Source: Lentzea guizhouensis (GTDB lineage: Bacteria > Actinomycetota > Actinomycetes > Mycobacteriales > Pseudonocardiaceae). From it: a stretch of 64,000 bases of DNA. Where the stretch lies: assembly GCF_001701025.1 (NCBI RefSeq), contig NZ_CP016793.1, positions 7,750,001 to 7,814,000 on the forward strand, read 5' to 3'. Positions 56,706-64,000 of this stretch are shown piece after piece (position 1 is the first letter of the stretch; every line of letters begins with the position of its first letter). The position numbers and the translations under genes are program-made. The notes under the pieces were generated by a model. It did no database searches. It was not told where the DNA came from and saw only the letters and a list, made by a program, of their open reading frames with translations.

Positions 56706-57509
56706 ATGACGAGTTATCAGCTGACCGGGCGAAAAGCGCTGGTCACGGGTGGTGCGCGCGGCCTTGGCGCGGGCATGGCGCAGGCGCTGGCCGCGGCCGG
56801 TGCGTCGGTCGTGATCGGCGATGTCCTGGAAGACGAGGGCAAGCAGACCGCCCAGGCGTTGCGCGACAACGGCGGGAACGTGGAGTTCGTGCCGTTGGAC
56901 GTCACCGACGACGAGAGCTGGGCATCGGCCGTCAGCACCACCGTCGACGTGACCGGCGGGCTCGACATCCTGGTCAACAACGCGGGCATCGAGATCACCA
57001 GCCTGATCACCGAACTGGACCCCGCCGACGTGCGGAAGATGCTCGACGTCAACGTGCTCGGCACCGCGCTGGGCCTCAAGCACGGTCTGCGCGCCATGCG
57101 GCCCGGCGGCGCGGCCGGCACCGGTGGTTCGATCATCAGCGTCGCGTCCGTCGCCGCCACGATCGCGTTCCCCGGCATCAGCGTCTACTCGGCCACCAAG
57201 TCCGCCATCGACCGGCTCACCAGGGTCGCCGCCGCGGAGTCCGGCAAGCTCGGCTACGGCGTGCGGGTCAACTGCATCCACCCCGGCCTCACGCCCACGG
57301 CGATGGGCAACCAGCTCGCCGTCGACTGCGCGGAGCTCGGTCTCTTCCCCTCCCCTGAGGCCGCCGCGGGCGCGGTGGTCGAGCTGACGCCGCTCGGCCG
57401 GCTCGGCCAGGTCGACGACATGGCGGACGCCGTGGTGTTCCTCGCCTCGGACGCTTCGAAGTTCATCACCGGCGCCGGTTTGCCGGTCGACGGCGGAATG
57501 GGGATGTGA
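56706..57509 (+). CDS. Short-chain dehydrogenase/reductase
   Basis: A 267-residue classical SDR. TGGARGLGAGMAQALAAAG is the NAD(P) loop, DVLEDEG gives an Asp favouring NAD(H), with NNAG in LDILVNNAGIEI, catalytic Ser in IISVASVAATIAF, YxxxK in YSATKSAIDRL and the C-terminal FITGAGLPVDGGMGM. First gene of the operon; ATG 56706 follows AGGAGG. With the next two genes it suggests oxidation of a hydroxyl group during degradation of a lipid or terpenoid-like compound (inference). Confidence 0.93.
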   Translation: MTSYQLTGRKALVTGGARGLGAGMAQALAAAGASVVIGDVLEDEGKQTAQALRDNGGNVEFVPLDVTDDESWASAVSTTVDVTGGLDILVNNAGIEITSLITELDPADVRKMLDVNVLGTALGLKHGLRAMRPGGAAGTGGSIISVASVAATIAFPGISVYSATKSAIDRLTRVAAAESGKLGYGVRVNCIHPGLTPTAMGNQLAVDCAELGLFPSPEAAAGAVVELTPLGRLGQVDDMADAVVFLASDASKFITGAGLPVDGGMGM

Positions 57510-57510
57510 C

Positions 57511-58638
57511 GTGCCGACCACCAAGCCCGTCGTCGTCTACGGCGCCTCCGGCTACACCGGCCGGTTGATCTGCGAGTACCTGCGCGAGTACGGCATCCCG
57601 TTCCTGGCGGCGGGCCGGGACGGCAAGCGGGTCGAGGAGGCCGTCGGCGCCGTGCCCGGCATCGAGACGGTCGAGTACGAGGTCCTGGAGGTCGAGCACA
57701 CGGAGGCGGCGCTGACCGAGGCGTTCACCGGAACGCAGGTCGTGCTCAACACCGTCGGCCCGTTCTCCCGCTACGGCCACGAAGCCGCGAAAGCCTGCTT
57801 GAACGTCGGTGCGCACTACACCGACACCAACGGCGAACAGGACTGGATGATCGACGCCGAAGCGCAGTACGGCGCCGAGTTCGCGAAGCAGAACCTGCTG
57901 CTGTCACCCGGTATCGCGCAGATGTACACCGTCGGCGAGATCGCCGCGCAGATCTGCCTGGAGACGCCCGGCCTCGACACGCTCGACATCGGCGTGTTCT
58001 GGAAGGGATATCCGACGGTCGCCTCCACGAACACCATCCTCACCAACGCCGCGTTCGCGAAGGCCTGCTACCTGGAGCAGAACGAGTACGTCGAGTGGCC
58101 GGCCGACGCGGGGCTCTACGAGCTGGTGGTGCCCGGCCAGCACGAGCTCGGGCTTGCGCTGCCGTGGGGCGGGACCGCGCACCCGGTGTGGTTCAAGAAG
58201 GACCCGCGGGTCGCGTCGGTGCGCGCGCTCGGCGGTGTGTTCAACCGGCCGCTGATGCTCGGCGTGCCCCAGATCGTCACCGCCGCGCTGCAGCAGATGG
58301 AGGGCAAGTCCGACGAGGAGAAGTACCGGATCGTCGACGAGTTCTCCGCGCAGGTGCGCAGCGAGATGCCGCCGCGCGAGAACCCGCGGATCAACATCTC
58401 GCTCGACTCGGTGCACGCCTCCGGTCCGCTCGGCCGCGCGCACTGCGTGATCCACGGCAACTGCAACTACAAGCAGACCGCGCTGCTGAACGTGCACGCC
58501 GCCGTGCACCTGCTGCAGGACGCCCCGCGCCGGGTCGGGTTCGCCTCCGGCTGCCAGGCGTTCGGCCACCGCGAGCTGCTCGGCGCGCTGCGGTCGTTCG
58601 GTCTCGTGCTCGACCCGATCGTCGAAGTGCACCGCTGA
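57511..58638 (+). CDS. Saccharopine dehydrogenase-like NAD(P)-binding reductase
   Basis: A 375-residue protein with an N-terminal Rossmann fold (PVVVYGASGYTGRLICEYLR) and conserved NTVGPFSRYGHEAAKACLNV and YTDTNGEQDWM, as in saccharopine-dehydrogenase/trans-acting enoyl reductase-like proteins of actinomycetes. Such relatives reduce lipid or polyketide substrates; true lysine metabolism is unlikely here. It starts (GTG) one base after the SDR stop and shares one base with the ligase start, so the three are tightly coupled. Confidence 0.82.
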   Translation: MPTTKPVVVYGASGYTGRLICEYLREYGIPFLAAGRDGKRVEEAVGAVPGIETVEYEVLEVEHTEAALTEAFTGTQVVLNTVGPFSRYGHEAAKACLNVGAHYTDTNGEQDWMIDAEAQYGAEFAKQNLLLSPGIAQMYTVGEIAAQICLETPGLDTLDIGVFWKGYPTVASTNTILTNAAFAKACYLEQNEYVEWPADAGLYELVVPGQHELGLALPWGGTAHPVWFKKDPRVASVRALGGVFNRPLMLGVPQIVTAALQQMEGKSDEEKYRIVDEFSAQVRSEMPPRENPRINISLDSVHASGPLGRAHCVIHGNCNYKQTALLNVHAAVHLLQDAPRRVGFASGCQAFGHRELLGALRSFGLVLDPIVEVHR

Positions 58639-60203
58639 TGCGGCTGTCCGACTACCTCGACAAGGGCGCGTCACTCGGTGGCGACGCGCCCTGCCTCACC
58701 GTCGGCGGTGCGTCCACCAGCTACGCCGAGGTCCAGCAGCGCTCCCGCCTCATCGCGGGTGCGTTGCAGGACAGCGGGATCGCACCGGGCGAGCGGGTCG
58801 CGGTGCTGTCGGCCAACGACCCGCTCGCGCTCACGTGCGTCTTCGGCATCTCCCGGGCGGGCGCGGTGTGGTGCCCGGTCAACCCGCGCAACGAGGCGGC
58901 GGAGAACCGGGAGCTGCTCGACCTGTTCGGCTGCCGGTGCCTGTTCTTCCAGGAGAAGTTCGCACCGCTGGTGCGGCGCATCCGCGGCGACCTCCCGGCG
59001 CTGACCACGCTGGTGTGCCTGGACGGCTCGGCGGCGGGCGCGGTGTCGTTCCCCGACTGGCTGCGCGAGCACGGCCGCGAGCCGGACCCGGTGGAGGTCG
59101 CCGGCGACGACCTCTGCGTGCTGGCGGGCACCGGCGGCACGACCGGGCGGCCCAAGGGCGTCCGGTTGACCGGACACAACCTGGAGACCGCGACCGCGCT
59201 GACCCTGATGAGCTACCCGATCAGCCACCGGCCGCGCTACCTCGCGCTGGCACCGCTGACGCACTCGGCGGGCGTGCTCACGTTCCCGATCATGACCAAG
59301 GGCGGCGAGACCGTGGTCATGCCGGCGCCGGACCTCGGCGAGTTCCTCCGGCTCGTCGAGCACCACCGGATCACACACGCGTTCCTGCCACCCACCGTGA
59401 TCTACGGGCTGCTCGACCACCCGGCGCTCGACTCCACGGACCTCAGCTCGCTGGAGTGCCTCTGGTACGGCGCCGCCCCGATGGCACCGGCGCGGCTCGT
59501 CGAGGCGCTGCACCGGATCGGACCGGTCATGGGCCAGCTGTTCGGCCAGACCGAGGCACCGAACATGATCTCGACCCTCTCCCCCGCCGACCACTTCCTG
59601 CCCGACGGGTCGATCGCCACCGACCGCCTGTCGTCCGCCGGACGCCCGACCCCGCTCACCAGGGTCGCGATCATGGCCGCCGACGGCACGCTGCTGCCGA
59701 CCGGCGAACGCGGCGAGATCGTCGTCCGCGGCCCGCTGGTGATGGCGGGTTACCACGAGAACCCGGAGGCCACCGCCGAGGTGAGCCGGCACGGCTGGCA
59801 CCACACCGGCGACATCGGCCACCTCGACCCCGACGGCTACCTGCACATCGTCGACCGGGCCAAGGACATGATCATCACGGGTGGCTTCAACGTGTACTCG
59901 GCGGAGGTCGAACAGGCGCTGCAAGCTCACCCGGCCGTCCTGGACGCCGCTGTGGTGGGGCTGCCGGACGACAAGTGGGGCGAACGGGTCACCGCTGTCG
60001 TGCAGCTGCGGGCCGATCGCAAGGCCCGCGCGGATGAGCTCGTGGCGTTCGTCAAGGAACGGCTGGGCAGCGTGAAAACGCCCAAACAGGTGGAGATCTG
60101 GCCCGACCTGCCGCGCTCCAAGGTGGGCAAGGTGCTCAAAGCGGAGATCCGCGGTCAGCTCACCGAACAGTGCCGTGCACCACGTCCGAGCACCGAAGGC
60201 TGA
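58638..60203 (+). CDS. AMP-binding fatty-acyl/aryl-CoA synthetase
   Basis: A 521-residue ANL-superfamily ligase that activates a carboxylic acid to its CoA thioester via an acyl-AMP. P-loop A3 is GTGGTTGRPKGVRLTG, A5 is GQLFGQTEAPN, A7 HHTGDIGHLDPDGYL, A8 DRAKDMIITGGFNVYSAEVE, and the catalytic A10 Lys is in PRSKVGKVLKAEIRG. The acyl pocket has GAAPMAPARLVEAL. Final enzyme of the TetR-controlled operon; it probably primes the substrate for beta-oxidation together with the SDR. Confidence 0.94.
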   Translation: MRLSDYLDKGASLGGDAPCLTVGGASTSYAEVQQRSRLIAGALQDSGIAPGERVAVLSANDPLALTCVFGISRAGAVWCPVNPRNEAAENRELLDLFGCRCLFFQEKFAPLVRRIRGDLPALTTLVCLDGSAAGAVSFPDWLREHGREPDPVEVAGDDLCVLAGTGGTTGRPKGVRLTGHNLETATALTLMSYPISHRPRYLALAPLTHSAGVLTFPIMTKGGETVVMPAPDLGEFLRLVEHHRITHAFLPPTVIYGLLDHPALDSTDLSSLECLWYGAAPMAPARLVEALHRIGPVMGQLFGQTEAPNMISTLSPADHFLPDGSIATDRLSSAGRPTPLTRVAIMAADGTLLPTGERGEIVVRGPLVMAGYHENPEATAEVSRHGWHHTGDIGHLDPDGYLHIVDRAKDMIITGGFNVYSAEVEQALQAHPAVLDAAVVGLPDDKWGERVTAVVQLRADRKARADELVAFVKERLGSVKTPKQVEIWPDLPRSKVGKVLKAEIRGQLTEQCRAPRPSTEG

Positions 60204-60273
60204 GATCGCGTTTGGCGCACCGCCCGGCGGGTACGTGGTCACGGGATCGCGATCACCCCCGTCGGAGGCGCTG

Positions 60274-61158
60274 ATGTTGTTGCCCACCGCCCGCGGACCG
60301 TTGAGCGCGGGCGTCATCGCCGCGCTGCTCGACGTCGAGGCTCAACCACCCGTCCTCACGGCGGTCGACGAACCGGCCAGGCTGGTCGCCGACCCGGACT
60401 TCCAGCTGGCACTGTGGATCGCGCTGCACGACGGCGAGTTCGACGGCGTCGGTGCGGAGCGCGCCGAGCAGCCGGAGGTCGTGCGGTGGCGCGAGGCGCT
60501 GAGCGAGCGGTGGCTGGCCGCGTTGCGGGAGATGACCGCGCCGATGGTCAGGGACGCGGGCGGTGACACCGCCTCCCCCGCCCGCATCGGCGACCACCTC
60601 ATCAGCCTCATGCGCAGCAGCCACACCGCCCTGTACTCGTTCATCGAGAGCAAGGCGACGGCCATCCAGCTGCGCGAGCTCGTCACCGCGAAGTCGTTGT
60701 CCGAACCGGAGACCGAGATCGACCGCGTGCCCGCCGTCGCGATCGCCGCCCACAACACCATGAGCGTGCTGCGCCGCGGCACCGCCTCGGCCATCGGTCA
60801 CCAGACCGCGGCGGCGGGCATCGCGCTGCTGTTCGACCGGCGGCTCGCCGCGGGCCTGCACCGCATCGGCGGCAGGCCGGCCCCGTCCGTCGCGGTACCG
60901 CCGGAGGAGCGGTGGACCAGGATGCTGAACGAGAGCCGCGAGCACCTGTCCGCGCACCCCGGCAAGACCCAGGACCTCCTCCACGCCGCCGCCGCCGCGA
61001 TCGCGCTGGAGGCGTGCCTGTGCCGGCACCTGCTGCGGAGCTGGACCCAGGCCACGCCGGTGCTCGAACCGGTGCGCACCCTGGCCGTCATCGGCACCGA
61101 CGCGGCACTGGGCACCCAGCTGCGGCCCGACACGCAGAACCTGCTCAAGTTCGGCTGA
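60274..61158 (+). CDS. Haem-oxygenase-like (iron-containing redox enzyme family?) protein
   Basis: A 294-residue mostly helical protein starting MLLPTARGPLSAGVIAALLD. The segments LVADPDFQLALWIALHDGEF and FDGVGAERAEQPEVVRWREA resemble the N-terminal part of actinomycete iron-containing redox enzymes with a haem-oxygenase-like fold; metal ligands would be His and Glu residues such as those in RSSHTALYSFIESKATAIQL and AAHNTMSVLRRG. The match is partial and from memory. I chose ATG 60274 for GGAGG five bases upstream; the frame also runs back to 60175 over the ligase gene end. Confidence 0.55.
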   Translation: MLLPTARGPLSAGVIAALLDVEAQPPVLTAVDEPARLVADPDFQLALWIALHDGEFDGVGAERAEQPEVVRWREALSERWLAALREMTAPMVRDAGGDTASPARIGDHLISLMRSSHTALYSFIESKATAIQLRELVTAKSLSEPETEIDRVPAVAIAAHNTMSVLRRGTASAIGHQTAAAGIALLFDRRLAAGLHRIGGRPAPSVAVPPEERWTRMLNESREHLSAHPGKTQDLLHAAAAAIALEACLCRHLLRSWTQATPVLEPVRTLAVIGTDAALGTQLRPDTQNLLKFG

Positions 61159-61177
61159 TCCGCCGCCGGCAGTGGCG

Positions 61178-61789
61178 TCAAGGTCTCTTGAGCTGCTTGC
61201 GGTTGGCGGTGAGGATCTCGGCGGACAGGCCGGGGGCGGCCTCCGCGACCGCGCGTGAGATCACCAGGGAGCCGACCATCTGGCTGAACAGCGCGATGGC
61301 CCGTTCCCGCGCTTCGACGGGGTTCAGGTCGGAACCGGACTGGCGTGCGCGGTCGAGCAGCATCTCGGTGATCGCGCCGAAGTAGCCGTCGAGGCCGCGC
61401 TGGTACTCCGCCTGGGCTGCGACGCCGTGGCGCCCGGCGTCGGTGACGAGGGACGCCGACGCGCAGCCGACCTCCGCGTGGTCCCGGTGCTGGGCGCTGA
61501 CGTAGCTGTCGACCATGTCGTTGACCGCGGCCTTCGCGGAGCGCGGGTGCGCCTTGCGGATGGCGTCGAGCGCGTTCAGCGAGTCGGTGAAGCCTTGGTG
61601 GAGGACCTCCAGGGCCAGGTCGTCCTTCGAGGCGAAGTGGTTGTAGAAGCCGCCGTGGGTCATCCCGGCGGCTTTCATCACCTCTTCGATGCCGATGCCG
61701 TCGATGCCGCGTGCCCGGAACCCCTCACCGGCCGCGTTGACGATCCTCTCGCGGTTGAGCTGCTTCTGCTCCTCTGTGATGCGCGGCAC
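61178..61789 (-). CDS. TetR/AcrR-family regulator (QacR/NemR-like)
   Basis: A 203-residue TetR protein with helix-turn-helix LNRERIVNAAGEGFRARGID, IGIEEVMKAAGMTHGGFYNH and FASKDDLALEVLHQGF. The HGGFYxHFxSKDxL signature and central CASASLVTDAGRHG are typical of a TetR group that controls oxidoreductases in response to electrophiles or quinones. GTG start at 61789. It is divergent from the NADPH-type dehydrogenase and quinone oxidoreductase genes and adjoins three GATG-N8-CATC sites, so it probably represses them. Confidence 0.93.
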   Translation of the reverse strand: MPRITEEQKQLNRERIVNAAGEGFRARGIDGIGIEEVMKAAGMTHGGFYNHFASKDDLALEVLHQGFTDSLNALDAIRKAHPRSAKAAVNDMVDSYVSAQHRDHAEVGCASASLVTDAGRHGVAAQAEYQRGLDGYFGAITEMLLDRARQSGSDLNPVEARERAIALFSQMVGSLVISRAVAEAAPGLSAEILTANRKQLKRP

Positions 61790-61841
61790 GTCGAAAACCT
61801 CCCGCAGGCTGGCCCACCTGGTGCGGAACCTCTGCTTCTTC

Positions 61842-61937
61842 GATGTTAGACGTCATCAAAGTCCGCGTCCAACGCCCACCCTGCTTGACAGCTAATGATG
61901 ATGCGTACCATCTTTGTTATTGATGATGAACGACATC
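61842..61937. promoter_or_regulatory. Three GATG-N8-CATC operator-like sites
   Basis: GATG-N8-CATC occurs at 61842-61857, 61897-61912 and 61922-61937. The third extends to ATTGATG-N8-CATCAAT (61919-61940). All lie between the TetR start (61789) and the oxidoreductase start (61983) and are the best candidates for the TetR binding sites. Confidence 0.68.
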
Positions 61938-61982
61938 AATACGCGCCGGGAGACACCCGGCCGCCGGGAAGGGAGCTCGGGC

Positions 61983-62579
61983 GTGGACTTCGGAACGATC
62001 GGCGCGGGCACGGTCGCGCAAGCCATCGCCGCCCACCTGGCGGCGGCGGGGAACCAGGTGACGATCAGCAACAGTCGTGGGCCGGAGACCCTGCGAGAAG
62101 TCGCGGCACGGCTGGGGCCGTCGGTGTCGGCGGGGACCGTCGAGCAGGCCGCGTCCGCGGACATGGTCTTCCTCGCGGTGCGGTGGCCGGAGGTGCGCGA
62201 GGCGCTGAGCGGGCTGCCCGCGTGGTCGGGCCGCATCCTCGTCGACACCACGAACGTGCTGCCGAACGCTCCGGCGCTCGAAGAGCTCGGTGTGGAGACG
62301 GCCAGCGAGTTCGTCGCGGACCTGGCGCCCGGCGCCCGTGTGGTGAAGGCCTTCAACACCTTGTACGCCGAGTACATCGCGGCTGACCCACGCCACGCGC
62401 AGGGCAGGCAGCTGCTGTTCTACGCCGGGGACGACGCCTCGGCCAAGGACGACTTCCGGGCGGTGGCCGAGCGCATCGGCTTCGCCGCGGTCGACGCGGG
62501 CCCGCTGCGCGAGGGCGGCCGGTTGATGCAGGTCGGCGGCGGTGTGCTGTCGGCTCTGCACGCGCTCAAGCAGGACTGA
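61983..62579 (+). CDS. NADPH-dependent F420 reductase-like oxidoreductase
   Basis: A 198-residue Rossmann protein of the F420-reductase/NADP-oxidoreductase coenzyme group (COG2085). FGTIGAGTVAQAIAAHLAAA with NQVTISNSRGPE gives the NADP-type fold; DMVFLAVRWPEVREAL, ILVDTTNVL and RVVKAFNTLYAEYI are also family features. GTG 61983 was preferred over a TTG upstream because AAGGGAG lies before it and the Rossmann fold starts there. Either reduces F420 or another cofactor; substrate not shown. First gene of the TetR-divergent operon. Confidence 0.85.
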   Translation: MDFGTIGAGTVAQAIAAHLAAAGNQVTISNSRGPETLREVAARLGPSVSAGTVEQAASADMVFLAVRWPEVREALSGLPAWSGRILVDTTNVLPNAPALEELGVETASEFVADLAPGARVVKAFNTLYAEYIAADPRHAQGRQLLFYAGDDASAKDDFRAVAERIGFAAVDAGPLREGGRLMQVGGGVLSALHALKQD

Positions 62580-62601
62580 CCCAGACGGAGGGACTCGTTC
62601 G

Positions 62602-63597
62602 ATGAAGGCGCTTGCCTACGAGAAGGCCCACACGCTCGACGCGTTCGACCTGGACCTGGTGGACGTCGAGGAGCCCCGGTTGCGGGAGGGCGATCTCCTG
62701 GTCGAGGTCCGCGCGGTCGGGATCAACCCCGGCGAGACCCTGATCAGGCGGACGCGCAGCGCCGCACCCGGTGGCCGGGTGGTCCTCGGCTGGGAGTTCG
62801 CCGGGATCGTCGTGGCAGTCGGCCCGGCGGTGACGGGCTTCCGGGTCGGTGACCGTGTCCTGGGCACCGGCGACACGACCCGCGACGGGTGCTGGGCGGA
62901 GCGGGTCGCGGTCGACCACCGGGTCGTGGCCGTGCTTCCCGACGAGGTCGGCTTCGCCGACGCGGCGTCGGTGCCCATCGGCGTGCTCACCGCCTGGGAG
63001 GCGCTGTTCCGCGACCAGGACGAACTGCCTGCCGGGATCGACCGCGTGCTGGTCGTCGGCGGGGCCGGCGGCGTCGGGTCGATGGCGACGCAACTGCTCA
63101 AGGCCCGCACCTCCGCGTTCGTGGTCGGCACGGCGTCGCGGCCCGAGTCGAGGAACTGGGTCGCGGCGCAGGGCGCGGACCTGGTGGTCGACCACAGCGG
63201 CGACGTCGCGGCCCAGCTGCGTGACACGGGAGTCGGCAGCATCGACATGGTGTTCTCCACGTCGGGCACCAGCGGTCATCTGGGCTGGATCATCGAGGTC
63301 CTGCGGCCGTTCGGCCATCTCGCCACCATCGATCTCAGCGGGCCCGTGGACATCGGCGCCTTCACGGGCAAGTCGTTGTCCCTGCACACCGAGATGGTGT
63401 TCAGCAGGATCACGGTCGGCGGTGACGCCGAGAGCCAGGCAGCGGTTCTGGCCCGGACGGCGGAAGACCTCGCCGCGGGCCGGCTTCGTCCCATCGTCAC
63501 GACGTCGTTGCAGGGGCTGACCGTCGAGACCATGCGACGCGCCCACACGATCGCCGAGACCGGGCGGACGATCGGCAAGACCGTGATCACCCTTTGA
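62602..63597 (+). CDS. Zinc-free quinone oxidoreductase-type MDR dehydrogenase
   Basis: A 331-residue medium-chain dehydrogenase. LLVEVRAVGINPGETLIRR, LGWEFAGIVVAVGPAVTGFR, VGDRVLGTG and the NADPH motif RVLVVGGAGGVGSMATQLLK are diagnostic; the usual zinc ligands are absent, as in QOR-type enzymes. It reduces quinones or enals with NADPH. ATG 62602 follows GGAGGG; 22 bp after the upstream gene, same operon. Fits an electrophile-detoxification regulon under the TetR protein. Confidence 0.93.
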   Translation: MKALAYEKAHTLDAFDLDLVDVEEPRLREGDLLVEVRAVGINPGETLIRRTRSAAPGGRVVLGWEFAGIVVAVGPAVTGFRVGDRVLGTGDTTRDGCWAERVAVDHRVVAVLPDEVGFADAASVPIGVLTAWEALFRDQDELPAGIDRVLVVGGAGGVGSMATQLLKARTSAFVVGTASRPESRNWVAAQGADLVVDHSGDVAAQLRDTGVGSIDMVFSTSGTSGHLGWIIEVLRPFGHLATIDLSGPVDIGAFTGKSLSLHTEMVFSRITVGGDAESQAAVLARTAEDLAAGRLRPIVTTSLQGLTVETMRRAHTIAETGRTIGKTVITL

Positions 63598-63641
63598 CCG
63601 GCCCTGCCAAACCGAACACAGTGTGAGAAGGGAATTCGATC

Positions 63642-64000
63642 GTGAGCGAGAACCTGCTCGAAGGCGAGTACGTCCCGAGCACCGACCCGGCGACCCGTGA
63701 CCAGGTGGAGCTCTACGAGCGCACCGACGGCCGCGAAGGCGGAAACATGATGGGTGGCCCGGTGATCGTGCTGACGATGCGTGGTGCGCGTTCGGGCAAG
63801 CTGCGCAAGGTCGCGCTGATGAGGATCGAGCGCGACGGCGTCTATGCCGTCGGTGCCTCGGCCGGCGGCCAGGCGCGCAACCCCGGATGGTTCCACAACC
63901 TCGTGGAGAACCCGACCGTGCAGCTGCAGGACGGTGCCGACCGCCGCCTGATGACCGCGCGGCTGGCCGAAGGACGGGAACGGGAGGACTGGCTCGCCTA
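63642..64000 (+). CDS. DDN-family deazaflavin (F420)-dependent nitroreductase, start only
   Basis: Starting GTG 63642 after GAGAAGGG, the visible 119 residues read MSENLLEGEYVPSTDPATRD, then QVELYERTDGREGGNM, IVLTMRGARSGKLRKVALMR, YAVGASAGGQARNPGWFHNL and NPTVQLQDGADRRLMTARLA. The TxGxxSGxxRxxPL-like loop (MRGARSGKLRKVAL) and KNPGWYHNLxANP-like motif are hallmarks of F420H2-dependent DDN-type enzymes. It continues beyond the window. It probably belongs to the same operon as the F420-reductase-like gene. Confidence 0.9.
   Translation, partial: MSENLLEGEYVPSTDPATRDQVELYERTDGREGGNMMGGPVIVLTMRGARSGKLRKVALMRIERDGVYAVGASAGGQARNPGWFHNLVENPTVQLQDGADRRLMTARLAEGREREDWLA

Overview
The window is high-GC DNA (roughly 70% by eye, with strong GC bias at third codon positions) from an actinomycete. 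The gene content fits the Pseudonocardiaceae (Lentzea/Saccharothrix-like soil organisms): Tat- and Sec-exported hydrolases with P-domains, class I cholesterol oxidase, heterotetrameric sarcosine oxidase, a large LuxR-type ATPase regulator, many TetR/GntR regulators and F420-type oxidoreductases. The genus is an inference. I see no tRNA, rRNA, CRISPR array or intact insertion sequence, and no gene-free stretch longer than about 300 bases.

Layout. 1-4.5 kb: end of a GNAT acetyltransferase, a secreted M28 aminopeptidase with two P-domains, an amidohydrolase and two small proteins. 4.5-7.8 kb: a translationally coupled sugar ABC importer (small helical protein, lipoprotein binding protein, two permeases; no ATPase gene here). 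7.9-9.9 kb: a four-gene envelope/stress operon (small protein, DUF3618, holin-superfamily, LEA-like protein) behind a SigB-type promoter. 10.1-12.5 kb: alpha/beta hydrolase and RecQ-type helicase. 12.5-13.8 kb: a broken TIR-transmembrane-beta-propeller gene. 13.9-20.5 kb: OsmC protein and the soxBDAG sarcosine oxidase operon with a divergent GntR regulator. 20.6-26.3 kb: polyprenol-dependent glycosyltransferases, a two-component system and a serine hydrolase. 26.4-30.8 kb: FAD oxidoreductase, thiolase, thioesterase, HxlR regulator and a damaged hydrolase. 30.8-33.9 kb: ileS. 34-37.2 kb: a steroid-linked cluster (DapB-like dehydrogenase, AhpD-like protein, cholesterol oxidase) marked by KstR-type boxes. 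37.3-40.4 kb: SOS-controlled dinB, an ArfA/sunset-domain envelope pair and a zinc-ribbon protein. 40.5-46.9 kb: SDR, decayed MFS transporter, TetR, decayed PLP decarboxylase and a LuxR-family ATPase regulator. 47-52.2 kb: two tandem subtilases and a trypsin-like protease, all secreted. 52.4-55.9 kb: large-subunit catalase with an ankyrin partner and a NYN-domain protein. 55.9-61.8 kb: a TetR-controlled catabolic operon (SDR, saccharopine-dehydrogenase-like reductase, acyl-CoA ligase), a haem-oxygenase-like protein and a second TetR. 62-64 kb: F420/NADPH-type dehydrogenase, quinone oxidoreductase and the start of a DDN-type nitroreductase.

Two themes run through the window. First, operator-like palindromes sit at almost every divergent promoter (GntR, TetR-type, KstR-type and LexA boxes), and the two secreted-protease units share a conserved 31-nt upstream element. 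Second, at least ten genes carry reading-frame damage. Several are single-base indels that compensate within the gene and may be sequence errors. Others (an in-frame amber codon, multi-codon internal deletions in the decarboxylase and transporter) look like real decay or misassembly.
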